NCBI GenBank assembly: GCA_900546265.1
Contig: URCA01000004.1
Span: 1 to 64,000 of the forward strand
Direction of reading: 5' to 3'
DNA length: 64,000 bases
Origin: an uncultured Oscillospiraceae bacterium
GTDB lineage: Bacteria > Bacillota > Clostridia > Oscillospirales > Acutalibacteraceae
Under the pieces are notes generated by a model. The model did no database searches. It was not told where the DNA came from and worked only from the letters and a program-made list of their open reading frames with translations. This document shows positions 16,773-24,975 of the stretch, piece by piece (the first letter of the stretch is position 1; each line of letters opens with the position of its first letter). The position numbers and the translations under genes are program-made.

Positions 16773-17291
16773 TCAACCCGCAGGGCTCCCTGGCGTTTGT
16801 TCCGCCGGCGGGGCCGGCAAGATGGATAGCTCTATCTCGTGGGCGTCGCCCAGGATGGTCAGCGTCACAATAGCGCGGCGGCGATGCCAGTTGATGCGGT
16901 ACGTATCCGGATCCAAATCCAGTAGCGGGCCGCTGATGGGCTGGCCCCCACCGTCCGGCAAGCGCCGGACAACCGACGGCTGCAGCATTTCCCAGCCCAG
17001 GCAAACGATGTATGCCGCCTCGGCGTCGGACAGAGGGGCGGGTCGCCCATCTGCCCGCAGTATCCGCAGGACGCCGGGGACACCCAGCAGGACGTAGTAC
17101 AGGTGGTCGGTATACTCCGCCCGCACAAAGACATAGCCGTTAAACAGCAGATGCGGCTCCGTCACCCAGACAGAGCGGCGGCGGAGGAGGCGCTGCTCCT
17201 CGGGGGCCAGGGCGGTTACACCGTGCCGCCGCAGCGCCTCGACGACTTCTTTGTCTGTGCCGGGCTTGACCTGCAGGACATACCATTTCAT
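16773..17291 (-). CDS. NusG-family (LoaP-like) transcription elongation/antitermination protein
   Basis: The 172-residue protein begins MKWYVLQVKPGTDKEVVEAL, the exact opening pattern of NusG N-terminal (NGN) domains. It continues with EEQRLLRRRSVW, a hydrophobic LLFNGYVFVRAEY and VPGVLRIL, all NGN landmarks. The C-terminal part (residues about 125 to 165: INWHRRRAIVTLTILG) has the shape of a KOW domain as seen in LoaP, the specialised NusG paralogue that drives processive antitermination of long operons. In the phage it sits directly upstream of terS and the 16-kb structural operon, which contains internal terminators. Its start overlaps the Gp27-like stop by 4 bases. Family assignment is strong. 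The role in late antitermination is inferred. Confidence 0.85.
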   Translation of the reverse strand: MKWYVLQVKPGTDKEVVEALRRHGVTALAPEEQRLLRRRSVWVTEPHLLFNGYVFVRAEYTDHLYYVLLGVPGVLRILRADGRPAPLSDAEAAYIVCLGWEMLQPSVVRRLPDGGGQPISGPLLDLDPDTYRINWHRRRAIVTLTILGDAHEIELSILPAPPAEQTPGSPAG

Positions 17292-17845
17292 CCGCCGAGC
17301 GCCTCCTTTTCCTCCTGCAGAACCGTCTGCAGCTGCTTATACAGGTCGGGGTGCTTCTTTGCCAGGATGTCAAACAGCAGGGATTGATTGGCCTCCAGGG
17401 CCTTTTCGGTGTCTGTCTGCAGCCGCTGGTCAATCTGCTTTTTGTAGCCGGCCGCCCGGACGAGGCTGGTGGCCTCTCGCAGCAGTTTTTCCGGTTTGAC
17501 CGTTTCCCAAACCTCCGGTGGGGCGTTGGCTAGGGCGTTAAAGATGTTCTGAGTGTTGATGCGCAGGATGGCGTCGGACGGGTCAAAGTCCGGGTATTTC
17601 TCCATTTCCTCCACGACCATGCGCATATTTTCGTTGGCCATCTGTAACTGTTCGATGCCGCCCAAGAACTTGCGGGCATACCGGCAGACGCCCATCTGGG
17701 ACAGCTGCACCTCGTTGGCCTGCAGATACTCCACGATTTCGCGGTAGGGATGGCCGGCCAGCAGCATCTGATCGACGGTATCCTTCAGGTCGGCCGGCAG
17801 GTTGTCTATGGTGCCGTTGCTGCGGTTGCGGCGGCGGTTAAACAT
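17288..17845 (-). CDS. Mu Gp27-like protein (DUF3486)
   Basis: About 185 residues, start at 17845 (ATG after GGGGGG; a GTG six bases upstream is less likely). The N-terminal part NGTIDNLPADLKDTVDQMLLAG followed by HPYREIVEYLQ resembles a helix-turn-helix and is the hallmark of DUF3486, the Mu Gp27-like family. The rest is helical with a C-terminal acidic coil. In Mu-like phages this protein lies just ahead of the terminase genes and is often treated as an accessory small-terminase or DNA-binding protein. That role is not proven. Confidence 0.8.
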   Translation of the reverse strand: MFNRRRNRSNGTIDNLPADLKDTVDQMLLAGHPYREIVEYLQANEVQLSQMGVCRYARKFLGGIEQLQMANENMRMVVEEMEKYPDFDPSDAILRINTQNIFNALANAPPEVWETVKPEKLLREATSLVRAAGYKKQIDQRLQTDTEKALEANQSLLFDILAKKHPDLYKQLQTVLQEEKEALGG

Positions 17846-17857
17846 AGCCACGCCCCC

Positions 17858-18187
17858 CTACGCGTCGACCATACGGTCGTGGATTTCGCCGCCCAGCAGC
17901 CGGATGCCGGTGGCCGTCACCTTGGCCTCCAGGTCGGTATAATCATCCGCATCCTCCAGGTGCAGTTCTTCCCGCGTCGTCACGTGGCGCAGCTTGATGT
18001 AGCCGGCGGCGTCCAAAAAGTTGATGCTGTCCAAAAAACGATCCTCCGGGATGCCGGGGATCGCGTACTTGACGTCCTGCAGCCGTTCATACTTATGCCG
18101 CAGCAGGTTGATGATGCGCAGCACCCGGCCATTGTTGGCAACAAACTGCCCCTGACGCATCCGCTTGATGGCGTCCTTATCGTCCAT
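17858..18187 (-). CDS. Small winged-helix-like phage protein
   Basis: A 109-residue protein, MDDKDAIKRMRQGQFVANNG at the start. It has a helix-rich N-terminal half with a pattern (RVLRIINLLRHKY then GIPEDRFLDSINFLDAAGYIKL) resembling a winged helix, and a C-terminal beta part (EAKVTATGIRLLGGEI). It overlaps the Gp26-like gene by 11 bases and precedes the Gp27-like gene, as in other Mu-like late regions of Bacillota. I do not recognise a named family; DNA binding is inferred from the fold-like pattern. Confidence 0.6.
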   Translation of the reverse strand: MDDKDAIKRMRQGQFVANNGRVLRIINLLRHKYERLQDVKYAIPGIPEDRFLDSINFLDAAGYIKLRHVTTREELHLEDADDYTDLEAKVTATGIRLLGGEIHDRMVDA

Positions 18188-18521
18188 TGTCGTTACCCCC
18201 TTTACGTATCTCCAAAAGTATGTCGTACATCTTATCCATCTTTTGCTCGTTGGCCGATTGGGTGCGGTAAAAATCAGCCTTTGTCAAAGTGTTTTCTTTT
18301 ATTTCTTTTACATCGATGCCCAGCTCCGACACGTCGTCCCGGATTTCTGTCCGCACGGCCTCCAGTTCAGCCTTGGTCACATAGGTCTGCTTGATTTGAT
18401 TGATGTCCTTGTCGTGCTCGTCAGTCTTGGCAATGGTGCGCTTTAGGAAATATGTGATAACGGTGACGGCGATCCCGGCTATGCCGGCCACCACCCACCA
18501 TGTACCCGCGTCAAAGTTCAT
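18177..18521 (-). CDS. Mu Gp26-like membrane-anchored coiled-coil protein (DUF2730-like)
   Basis: The 114-residue protein has one N-terminal membrane segment (WWVVAGIAGIAVTVITYFL, residues 8 to 26), then a long coiled coil with repeated DVKEIKEN, KTDEHDKDINQIKQ and KADFYRTQ units. Mu Gp26 and DUF2730 proteins show this layout and the same position, just before Gp27. It is the first gene after a strong bidirectional terminator and so starts the late operon proper. Function unknown. Confidence 0.65.
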   Translation of the reverse strand: MNFDAGTWWVVAGIAGIAVTVITYFLKRTIAKTDEHDKDINQIKQTYVTKAELEAVRTEIRDDVSELGIDVKEIKENTLTKADFYRTQSANEQKMDKMYDILLEIRKGGNDNGR

Positions 18522-18533
18522 GCTGCACCCCCG

Positions 18534-18588
18534 AAAAAAAGATAAGGTATGATTTCAGCTTCTGCCAAAATCATACCTTATCTTTTTT
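18534..18588. terminator. Bidirectional intrinsic terminator between the Mor gene and the late operon
   Basis: A perfect 15-bp stem (18541-18555 with 18568-18582, arms beginning GATAAGGTATG) with a 12-base loop. It is flanked by A7 on one side and T6 on the other, so it can stop transcription in either direction. It separates early/middle genes ending at Mor from late genes. This implies that a late promoter, probably Mor-dependent, lies near here. Confidence 0.85.
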
Positions 18589-18620
18589 CTGCCGTCGAAT
18601 GAAGATATTCTTCATTTTGC

Positions 18621-18941
18621 TTAGTATAAAAACACTTGGCCATCCAGGGGCTTTTGACGCAGCTCCTCGCTTTTGGCCTTGACAATATCCTGGATGCGCC
18701 GCTCTGTCAGTCCCCATTTACGGGATAGCTCAAAGACGTTTCCGCCGTCATATTCTCTCACGATCAGGTCGTTACGCAGCGGCAGGATCAGGCTGTCGGC
18801 CTTTGGTATGTAGATGTTTGCTCCTCCAAACGATTCGACCAACGCCTTAAATGTCTCCAGGCCAAGCAGTTCCGCCAAATCTTTGCTCTCTCCCTGCAGG
18901 TCATCCAGTGTCAACAGTTCCATCAGTTTGTCCATGTGCAT
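18621..18941 (-). CDS. Mor-type transcription activator of middle/late phage genes
   Basis: About 106 residues, MHMDKLMELLTLDDLQGES at the start (AGGAGAGGTG immediately upstream; the TTG-like longer form overlaps GemA). It matches the Mor transcription activator family (PF08765): a dimerisation helix pair followed by a helix-turn-helix in the C-terminal third (GGNVFELSRKWGLTERRIQDIVK). The GGANIYIPKADS linker with Tyr-Ile-Pro is typical of Mor/C. In Mu, Mor turns on the middle promoter, from which C then activates late genes. No separate C gene is visible, so this protein may activate the late promoter directly. Confidence 0.85.
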   Translation of the reverse strand: MHMDKLMELLTLDDLQGESKDLAELLGLETFKALVESFGGANIYIPKADSLILPLRNDLIVREYDGGNVFELSRKWGLTERRIQDIVKAKSEELRQKPLDGQVFLY

Positions 18942-19407
18942 CACCTCTCCTGCGCTGTGCGACGGTGGACACGTACCCCTTAAGTATCTCAATCAGACGG
19001 CCCGTCTGTTGGTAGGACAGCCATTGCAGAGGCTGTTTGGGGTTGGCGTCTACATGCAGTTCCCGCTTGATGATACCGCACAACCGTTCTCCCAGGGTGG
19101 CCTTGCTCCGCTTTGTGTCGTAGTCCGCCAAGTTATACATCAGATGCCACACTTTGCGCTGTTGGCCCTCGGTGGCCCCGCCCGGTGGACGCGTGGGAAC
19201 AGGCTTTTTGATGCCGCGCATCCGCTCCTTGAGGACGCCAATGATCTCCTGTGCCTCGGCAAAAGACAAATCTCGGACATGCTCCTTGCCAGTCATGCTC
19301 TCCACCATCTGGTGCAGGTTGTCATCAGGACGGCCACGCTCTGTCAGGCCCAGCGAGCCACCCATGGCGTAGATGGACTTGATTTGCCACCCGTCTATCG
19401 GCCTCAC
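18901..19407 (-). CDS. GemA-like regulatory protein (Mu Gp16 family)
   Basis: About 168 residues, start GTG at 19407, overlapping the previous stop as GTGA with GGAGG upstream. The protein matches the GemA family (PF06252): an N-terminal IKSIYAMGGSLGL segment, DLSFAEAQEIIGVL, and the C-terminal repeat QQRKVWHLMYNLA ... RLIEILKGY. In Mu, GemA alters host DNA topology and gene expression in the early phase. The C-terminus overlaps the Mor start by 41 bases, so the two are coupled. Confidence 0.85.
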   Translation of the reverse strand: MRPIDGWQIKSIYAMGGSLGLTERGRPDDNLHQMVESMTGKEHVRDLSFAEAQEIIGVLKERMRGIKKPVPTRPPGGATEGQQRKVWHLMYNLADYDTKRSKATLGERLCGIIKRELHVDANPKQPLQWLSYQQTGRLIEILKGYVSTVAQRRRGDAHGQTDGTVDTG

Positions 19408-19715
19408 GACGATTCCGCCTCCTCGCTCTCGATCCACTTACTGCCAGGATTCCTGTCGGCCGCCAGTTCCGCCGCGCAGGCGGCGTAACCAGCCGCGTCG
19501 ACGTAGCTGTCCTCCTTGCCGTGCCCGGATTTGATGCGGGCCACCTTCAGCAGCATCATCATAACGGCTACATCGTGGCCCGTAAACGGGTATCCCATGT
19601 AATCCTCCCACAGGCGGGCAATAAGGTTAAAATTGTTCTCCGGGCTACCGTACTGTTTCTCGCGGTCGGAGCAGACGATCGTCATCGCCTGCTCCAGGAT
19701 GGCTTTCCTGTCCAT
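19404..19715 (-). CDS. DUF6378-like early phage protein
   Basis: A 103-residue protein with the sequence SDREKQYGSPENNFNLIARLWEDY followed later by DVAVMMMLLKVARI and DSYVDAAGYAACAAEL. This pattern is common in small phage proteins annotated DUF6378, often near replication or early genes. It is mostly helical and has an acidic end. AGGAGG precedes the ATG. Function unknown; the pattern resembles MazG-like all-alpha folds, which is only an impression. Confidence 0.7.
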   Translation of the reverse strand: MDRKAILEQAMTIVCSDREKQYGSPENNFNLIARLWEDYMGYPFTGHDVAVMMMLLKVARIKSGHGKEDSYVDAAGYAACAAELAADRNPGSKWIESEEAESS

Positions 19716-19726
19716 GTGCGCTCCTC

Positions 19727-20230
19727 CTATTCCGCAGATTTTATCGTCTCGGACGATACCTCATACCAAAACTCATCATCAGACTTGAGATATGCGCCAG
19801 TCTTGAGGATATCCTCACCCGGGTATTTCCGCAGCACGTCCTTGTTGACACTCTCCTTGGTGGTGATGCAGTCGACCATGCCGTAGCGCCGGAGACTGGC
19901 GATAATGTCGGCGGATTTGGACGCGGGTACCACCAACTTGGTACTGAGTCTAAAACCGGTCTGCCCAAAATTCAGCCTTTTGGATTTGCCATCCAGTTCC
20001 TCCCGATGGCGGGATACAAAATCGCGGATTTGTACCTCCAGCTCGCTGATACGCTCCCGCATCGGTTTCGACGCCGCGTCGGCTTTCTCCTTTGCCAGCG
20101 TGATCTCGCGGTTAAGATTTACCTCGATTTCATCGACGCAGCCCTCACAGTTGAGGATCTCCTTCATTGCGTCATCCACATCCTGCCAGGTACTTAGAGT
20201 CGGCTGGATAGGCACCTTTTTTCTGGCCAT
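19727..20230 (-). CDS. gam: Host-nuclease inhibitor Gam
   Basis: The 167-residue product matches Mu Gam (PF07352): an N-terminal long coiled coil (CVDEIEVNLNREITLAKEKA and ISELEVQIRDFVSRHREEL), then a beta region (RLNFGQTGFRLSTKLVVP) and a C-terminal helix. Gam binds double-strand DNA ends and protects them from exonucleases. It is the orthologue-like relative of Ku. AAGGAGAG precedes the ATG. Its place among early genes between transposition and GemA is the same as in Mu. Confidence 0.88.
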   Translation of the reverse strand: MARKKVPIQPTLSTWQDVDDAMKEILNCEGCVDEIEVNLNREITLAKEKADAASKPMRERISELEVQIRDFVSRHREELDGKSKRLNFGQTGFRLSTKLVVPASKSADIIASLRRYGMVDCITTKESVNKDVLRKYPGEDILKTGAYLKSDDEFWYEVSSETIKSAE

Positions 20231-20231
20231 G

Positions 20232-20642
20232 CTATATCTCTCCTTTTTCTGCGATCTCTATATTGTGATTGTTTTTGACCAGGTGGCGGCGGAGGGCGGT
20301 AAAATTAGTCCAAAACGGGTAATACGCAGTATACTGTCTCTTTTTGCGTTCCGTTTCCCACTGGCTTTTTCCGACCCCTTTCGGAGGCTTTGCGGGGAGT
20401 ATACACTTGACCACCGGCCGGTAAAATCGCCGGCGCTCCTCACAGTCCTCCAAGATCTTTTTGCCGTCGATTACACCGTCCACGTATACCGCAAGCTCGC
20501 TCTTGTAGGGGCTCGTCGGGACAAGGTACAGGCTGATGTGATATCCGTCTATCATCAGCTCAGCTCCTCTGCATGGATTGAGGGCGGCCTTCTTGACGGT
20601 CTCCCACTGCTCTTTTGTAAGCATTTTGCGATCGCTATCCAA
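20232..20642 (-). CDS. Unknown early phage protein (probable TTG start)
   Basis: No family recognised. The most likely start is the TTG at 20642, because GGAAGGAGG ends six bases before it. ATG codons further upstream (20660 and 20720) lack a ribosome site. The product, about 136 residues, has DGYHISLYLVPTSPYKSEL and VYVDGVIDGKKI as likely beta strands and a strongly basic C-terminal half (KPPKGVGKSQWETERKKRQ), which suggests nucleic acid binding. It is one base upstream of gam in the early operon. Confidence 0.6.
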   Translation of the reverse strand: MDSDRKMLTKEQWETVKKAALNPCRGAELMIDGYHISLYLVPTSPYKSELAVYVDGVIDGKKILEDCEERRRFYRPVVKCILPAKPPKGVGKSQWETERKKRQYTAYYPFWTNFTALRRHLVKNNHNIEIAEKGEI

Positions 20643-20732
20643 ATATATCCTCCTTCCCATTATCCACACTCTGCGTTCCCACGGGCTTGTGACCGTCCGA
20701 CCGATGGGGCCGGGCCGCATTATGGGTGGGGC

Positions 20733-21035
20733 TTACAGCCCCGAGTTATCCTTGTCGTAGTCGTATGCGCGTTTGTGCTGATTCAGGCGCTGCTGGGCCA
20801 TCATGCCTTGCCGGTGCCCGTCGTGCCATCCCCGGTCGTAATCCGCCACGCGGGGCGTGTCCCGCCCCACCCACCAGCCGATGGCCAGCAGCGTCGGCAG
20901 CGCGAGCGGGATGACAACCTCCCCACCGACCACTCCATCTGGCCTGGAAGCGGACACCTGCATCGCCGCCGAGGCCGCAAGGCCGATGATTACGCCGGCC
21001 AGCACCAGCAGCACCAGTTTAATCGTCTTCTTCAT
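20733..21035 (-). CDS. Small membrane protein, early phage operon
   Basis: The 100-residue product starts MKKTIKLVLLVLAGVIIGLAA and has two probable membrane helices (about 5 to 25 and 40 to 56, PLALPTLLAIGWWVG), followed by a charged tail with several His, Arg and Asp. No family recognised. Possible roles for small membrane proteins in early phage operons include superinfection exclusion and inner membrane regulation, but nothing in the sequence decides. Its start is inside the end of the neighbouring 55-residue gene, so translation may be coupled. Confidence 0.6.
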   Translation of the reverse strand: MKKTIKLVLLVLAGVIIGLAASAAMQVSASRPDGVVGGEVVIPLALPTLLAIGWWVGRDTPRVADYDRGWHDGHRQGMMAQQRLNQHKRAYDYDKDNSGL

Positions 21036-21186
21036 ATTTACCCATCCTCTCCATCTCTCGTTCTGTGCGGCATTGCCGCGCGTATAGGTACTGCATGTAT
21101 TTGCCGTATTGCATATCCAGCGCTGTCATCTCCGCCACAATGGCGTCGATGCTGCCCGGTGCTGGTTGCTGCTTTTTATGTCTCAT
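21019..21186 (-). CDS. Small helical phage protein, 55 residues
   Basis: ATG at 21186 preceded by GAGGTG. The product, MRHKKQQPAPGSIDAIVAEM at the start, is helical and charged, with a Tyr-rich middle (MQYGKYMQYLYARQ). It lies 8 bases after the MuB-like gene and overlaps the following membrane protein gene by 17 bases, which argues that it is real and coupled. Function unknown. Confidence 0.55.
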   Translation of the reverse strand: MRHKKQQPAPGSIDAIVAEMTALDMQYGKYMQYLYARQCRTEREMERMGKYEEDD

Positions 21187-21194
21187 GGGGCACC

Positions 21195-22097
21195 TCAATA
21201 TGTCAGGATGTGCATAGCTTTTGCCATGGCAAGCAGGCCTTTATAGCTGATATCCTCGTTGTCAATGGCATTGCTGTACAGGTTGATAGCGCCCCGGATG
21301 CCCTGCTCCGACATGGCAATCGTATGCAGTAGGTCAATCTCCTTCTCGCCGGTGACGGCCGGACAAAGTAACAATATGTCTGCTCGGGTGATTTGCGACG
21401 TGTGCCGGATCTCCGTTAGTTTAGTGCGGTTTTTGATTTGCGCAAATGCCTCCCGGCTGCGCCCCCGAGTCGTGACCGTCTCGGCGTTGCCAACCAGTAC
21501 GATCCCGACCTCCGGATTGGCGTCCCCAAACGCCCGGATGGACTCGATTGTTTTAATGGGTAGATGCTGGGCCTCATCAATGATGATGACGCGACGTCCA
21601 CCGCGCAGATGGCTGTCAATTTCAAACCACATGTCATCCTTGCGGGCCGTCGGCAGCCGGAGCTGCCGGCACAGTAGCTTGAGGAATGCGGTGATGCTGA
21701 CCACACACGGATTGACCGTTACATACACCGCTGTGTTGGGGTAATCCTGCGCATACTTTTGCGCCGCCTTTGTTTTGCCGATGCCGGCGTCCCCGCACTC
21801 AACGGCCAGACCTCCCTTTAGGTGGCAGAGGCGGATGGTATCATAAACGCCAGTGGAGATGCTGGTCGGGACATAGTCGGTAGAGATATGCAGTTGTTGC
21901 GCCTCTTCGGAGGTAGCAAACAACTCCTGCAGCTTGGCCTCCAGTTTTGCCACGTCTCCCTGATACTTGCCTTTGCGGTAAGTGCTGATAGTCCCCTCAC
22001 TGTACCCGATGTTTTCAGCCGCTTTGGCTTGGCTGCCGACATCGGTGATGTACTGTTCCAGCCGTGCCTGCAGCTGCGGGTTGTAGGTTTTACTCAT
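21195..22097 (-). CDS. MuB-like AAA+ target DNA activator ATPase
   Basis: The 300-residue product has an N-terminal HTH domain (residues 1 to 55, with GYSEGTISTYRKGKY) and an AAA+ ATPase. Walker A is GDAGIGKT near residue 105, Walker B is VIIIDEAQHL near residue 170, and a sensor-like VLVGNAET follows. This is the arrangement of Mu B protein, which forms filaments on DNA, selects target sites and stimulates the transposase. It overlaps the transposase gene by 8 bases, as expected for an A-B pair. The C-terminal part ends with a helical domain. Also similar to TniB/TnsC-type proteins, but the context is Mu. Confidence 0.88.
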   Translation of the reverse strand: MSKTYNPQLQARLEQYITDVGSQAKAAENIGYSEGTISTYRKGKYQGDVAKLEAKLQELFATSEEAQQLHISTDYVPTSISTGVYDTIRLCHLKGGLAVECGDAGIGKTKAAQKYAQDYPNTAVYVTVNPCVVSITAFLKLLCRQLRLPTARKDDMWFEIDSHLRGGRRVIIIDEAQHLPIKTIESIRAFGDANPEVGIVLVGNAETVTTRGRSREAFAQIKNRTKLTEIRHTSQITRADILLLCPAVTGEKEIDLLHTIAMSEQGIRGAINLYSNAIDNEDISYKGLLAMAKAMHILTY

Positions 22098-24084
22098 CGT
22101 CGCCTCTCCTTTCGTTGTTACGGATCATCCGTGCCTTGTCGATCTCCACTACATAATCCTCTCCGCCAGCAGCTCGGGCGAGCTGCCGCTCGGCGGCCTG
22201 TACCAGTTCAACCACCTTCGGCTCGCCGTCATCAGCGCCAGCCAGCAGGCCCTCGCGGGCGATTTGCGACGCCCGTACCATGACATCCAATGCGTTGAGA
22301 TGCCCATATCTTGATATGGCGGCCTCGTTTTGCATATCAATCTGTTCTTTAGCCAGGCGACGAAAGCGGCGCTTCTCGGCCATGACCTTTTTGACGTCGT
22401 CCTTACCAGCTCCGTATGGCAGCATAATATCCCGATACATGGGGGCTGTCATAATAAAGCGCTCTTCCTCGTCGTATATCCGTACCTCATCCAGATTTTC
22501 GGGATCGTACCGGATATACACGCGTTTCCCTTGGTAATGCAGCATTAGCTCGTCGTTGGAATAATATATCCTCTCGCCGCCGATGGGGAGATGGACGCCG
22601 TTGCGGCCGACCGTCTGCAGGCGGGTGCTGCGCATCAGCATCAGCCCCAGATCCTCCTCGGTCGCCATGCGTACCTGCGCATGGGCGATGTGCTTGCGGT
22701 ATACCTCCATTTTGGTCAGGCCCCGATCCGACACCACTTTCCCTTTGTATGGCTGCAGATTGAAATATCCTTCGATCATGTCCTCAACTACCTGGGATAG
22801 CTCGCCATCAAGCGGAATGTGACCGGCCTTTAAATGGCGTTTTAGCTTTTCCGGCCGGGCTGCTGGCGTGTTTCCGGTGTAGGTGTCAAACAGCTTGGAT
22901 AAAAACGTAAAATCCTTAAAGGCCCGCTCGATGATTTTTGCTTGGCCGTTGCGCGGCAGTGCGTTGGTCATCTGTATGCCAAGCCGCGCTAGAATGGGGG
23001 TGGGCAGCGGCGACTGGTCTTTGGTGCGCTTTTTTGTACGATGGCCGAGGCCGCCGATATCCGTGTTAAGGTATTCACGCCCATTATCCACATAGATATT
23101 TTTTGGGATGCCGTACCGGAGGATGGCCTTGCGCAGCGCCAGCAGCGTAGCGTCCGAGCAAGGGTTATCCGTTACCACCCATCCCACGTAAATGCCCGAG
23201 CGGGCATCCATAAAGGCGGAAAGTGTCAGCCTGTGCCGTTTTTCCGTACCGTCATCCGCCTTGGATATGACGTCGATGGTGTGGCCGTCAGCTATCCAAT
23301 AGTCGTTGGGCAGCATGTCATCGTAAAGGCGATCGACAAAGACGCCGCAGCGGTCGTTATGGGCTTTTTCTCCGCCTCTGGCCAACTCGCACACCGCCAT
23401 GGGCAACGTCTTAGTATAGCGGTATAGCACATCATAGGATGGCACCTTATCCACCAGTTCCGGATGCTCCAGTTTCAGCGCGTTGACCGTCAGTTCCCGG
23501 CACTTGGATATTGTAAAATTGTGTTCATCCCAGTACCAGTATGTAAACAGGTCTGCGATGTCCTTGTCCATGCTGGTGGTGCCGCGCTTCCACGCCCCCC
23601 GCTTATCCACCAGTCCCTCCACACTGCCAGCCTTGTGCGCCCGCAACTTGCGCTGGAGGATGTCGTAGGATATGCGGATGTCCGGATGCTCCTGACGGGC
23701 CTTTGCGATGTACTCCGTATCGGCTTCGGCCCGGCTGCCGGAACAACCGGCGCGGTAGGCTTGCCAATCCTCCAAAATCCGGATCCACATAGCGGCCTCC
23801 TCGCGCTCATCGGCGGACAGCTCCTCCATGGTCTTGCCCGGAGCGGGCGGCGATTTGGCCGCCTTGGCCTTGCGCAGTTCCAGCGGCATCTCCCGCTCGT
23901 GCTTTTGATACCACCGGCGCTGCAGCGACGGCTCCAGCTCCGAGAGCGGGATACGGTATTGCTTGCCGCCGTTACCGGATATCTGTTTATCCGCACGGAT
24001 GGATCCGTTGTTTATAGATTTTCTGATGTATTGTGCGCTGCAGCCGCGTAGCTCCGCCACATCTTTGACGGATAGATATTCCAT
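22090..24084 (-). CDS. MuA-like DDE transposase
   Basis: About 664 residues. The ATG at 24084 is preferred over the one at 24102, because AGGTGAT lies just upstream. The N-terminal 60 residues form a MerR/excisionase-like HTH (SVKDVAELRGCSAQYIRKSI). The catalytic core carries a DDE triad: Asp in YWIADGHTIDV, Asp in NIYVDNGREYL, and Glu in AKIIERAF. The C-terminal part includes the Mu-type barrel and the MuB-contact region. It is the integrase for lysogeny and the transposase for replication. Followed by the MuB-like gene with an 8-base overlap. The C-terminus ends MIRNNERRGDDE, basic then acidic. Confidence 0.92.
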   Translation of the reverse strand: MEYLSVKDVAELRGCSAQYIRKSINNGSIRADKQISGNGGKQYRIPLSELEPSLQRRWYQKHEREMPLELRKAKAAKSPPAPGKTMEELSADEREEAAMWIRILEDWQAYRAGCSGSRAEADTEYIAKARQEHPDIRISYDILQRKLRAHKAGSVEGLVDKRGAWKRGTTSMDKDIADLFTYWYWDEHNFTISKCRELTVNALKLEHPELVDKVPSYDVLYRYTKTLPMAVCELARGGEKAHNDRCGVFVDRLYDDMLPNDYWIADGHTIDVISKADDGTEKRHRLTLSAFMDARSGIYVGWVVTDNPCSDATLLALRKAILRYGIPKNIYVDNGREYLNTDIGGLGHRTKKRTKDQSPLPTPILARLGIQMTNALPRNGQAKIIERAFKDFTFLSKLFDTYTGNTPAARPEKLKRHLKAGHIPLDGELSQVVEDMIEGYFNLQPYKGKVVSDRGLTKMEVYRKHIAHAQVRMATEEDLGLMLMRSTRLQTVGRNGVHLPIGGERIYYSNDELMLHYQGKRVYIRYDPENLDEVRIYDEEERFIMTAPMYRDIMLPYGAGKDDVKKVMAEKRRFRRLAKEQIDMQNEAAISRYGHLNALDVMVRASQIAREGLLAGADDGEPKVVELVQAAERQLARAAGGEDYVVEIDKARMIRNNERRGDDE

Positions 24085-24102
24085 ATATGTATCACCTGCC
24101 AT

Positions 24103-24207
24103 CTGGCAATATTGACCTGCCTCATCAGCGACCGGCGGTCACTCCGGATCGGACGGAGCAGCTGCTCCGTTTCGGCTGTTATGATTGTTATTGGGCCCGA
24201 TGTACGA
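24103..24207. other. Short gap with 18-base palindrome upstream of the transposase gene
   Basis: A perfect palindrome with arms ACGGAGCAG / CTGCTCCGT lies at 24153-24170. No T-run follows, so it is probably a protein binding site rather than a terminator. No gene seen. Confidence 0.4.
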
Positions 24208-24540
24208 TTAAAGAAGCTCTTCGTATAAAGCGGCTATAAGGGCGGCAAGGTAGGCGCTGGAATTATTTTGATTATCGGGCGTTTCGCGGAGCGCCTCCAT
24301 GGACGCCGTTTCATACTCCAGAAAATCATCCCACTGGTTAACCAGGATGATCTCGCCGGCCTCCTGGGCCACCATACCCATGACGTAAAATTCGTCGTCA
24401 GTCACCAGAGCCCAGCAGATAACCGGGAGCCTCTCGGTTATCTGTTCTTTTATGGTGCCGTCGGCGTCGATATCGCGCCAGCCGAAGACGGCTACGGTAT
24501 CGTGCGCAGGGATGATTTGCATGATGCGCGGTTCTTTCAT
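24208..24540 (-). CDS. Unknown early phage protein, 110 residues
   Basis: AAAGGAG precedes the ATG at good distance. The acidic product (MKEPRIMQIIPAHDTVAVFG at the start) has alternating short strands and helices (LPVICWALVTDDEFYVMGMV) and ends in Leu/Ala-rich helix AYLAALIAALYEELL. No family recognised. It precedes the transposase gene by about 120 bases and may be an early host-takeover or anti-defence protein, by position only. Confidence 0.6.
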   Translation of the reverse strand: MKEPRIMQIIPAHDTVAVFGWRDIDADGTIKEQITERLPVICWALVTDDEFYVMGMVAQEAGEIILVNQWDDFLEYETASMEALRETPDNQNNSSAYLAALIAALYEELL

Positions 24541-24923
24541 TATGATGCTCCTTTCAAAATATGTTGCCGGTCTGTTCCCGGCTGCCAGCCGAATCCCCGT
24601 CTTACGGTACTACTATCGGCGTCGGTTCCCAGCCCGCCGGAGTGGGTATATTAAAGTTTCATGGGGTTCGCGGGATGCCCGTCTTTCCGGGCCGCCAGGT
24701 CGACGCTCTTTTTTACCGCATTTACGGGTAGACCATACCGCTCAGCGCCTTTTGACGGATTAGGCGTCCGGGAGTACCTGATTCTCGTCTTCCACCCATA
24801 TCCGCTCTTCCACCGGATGACACGCAGCCAAATCGCGTGGTTTCATTCCGCATCATAATGTGCGGCGGGCTTGGGCCGGATGCGCTCCGGCGGGCGAAGA
24901 AAATAGACCATGGAATTCTCTCG
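24541..24923. other. Gene-free stretch within the prophage early region
   Basis: Several short reading frames overlap here in different phases and none has a ribosome binding site or a recognisable product. A decayed gene is possible, since one frame (ending near 24655) reads AVKKSVDLAARKDGHPANPM without a start codon. I see no clear signal other than the plus-strand promoter that begins at 24924. Confidence 0.4.
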
Positions 24924-24953
24924 TTGGACATTTGTACTGTTGAGTGGTAGAAT
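24924..24953 (+). promoter_or_regulatory. Sigma-70 promoter of the plus-strand zinc-ribbon gene
   Basis: TTGGAC (24924-24929), 18-base spacer, TAGAAT (24948-24953). It lies 22 bases before the ATG of the 69-residue gene and points away from the lytic early operon, so it could be active in a lysogen. Confidence 0.6.
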
Positions 24954-24975
24954 CTGGTAGAAAGGGGGTGATGCA

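Noticed and set aside
16639..17004. Minus-strand frame overlapping the NusG-like gene
   Set aside because: It lies in another phase within a gene with clear NusG homology and lacks a ribosome site; a shadow frame.
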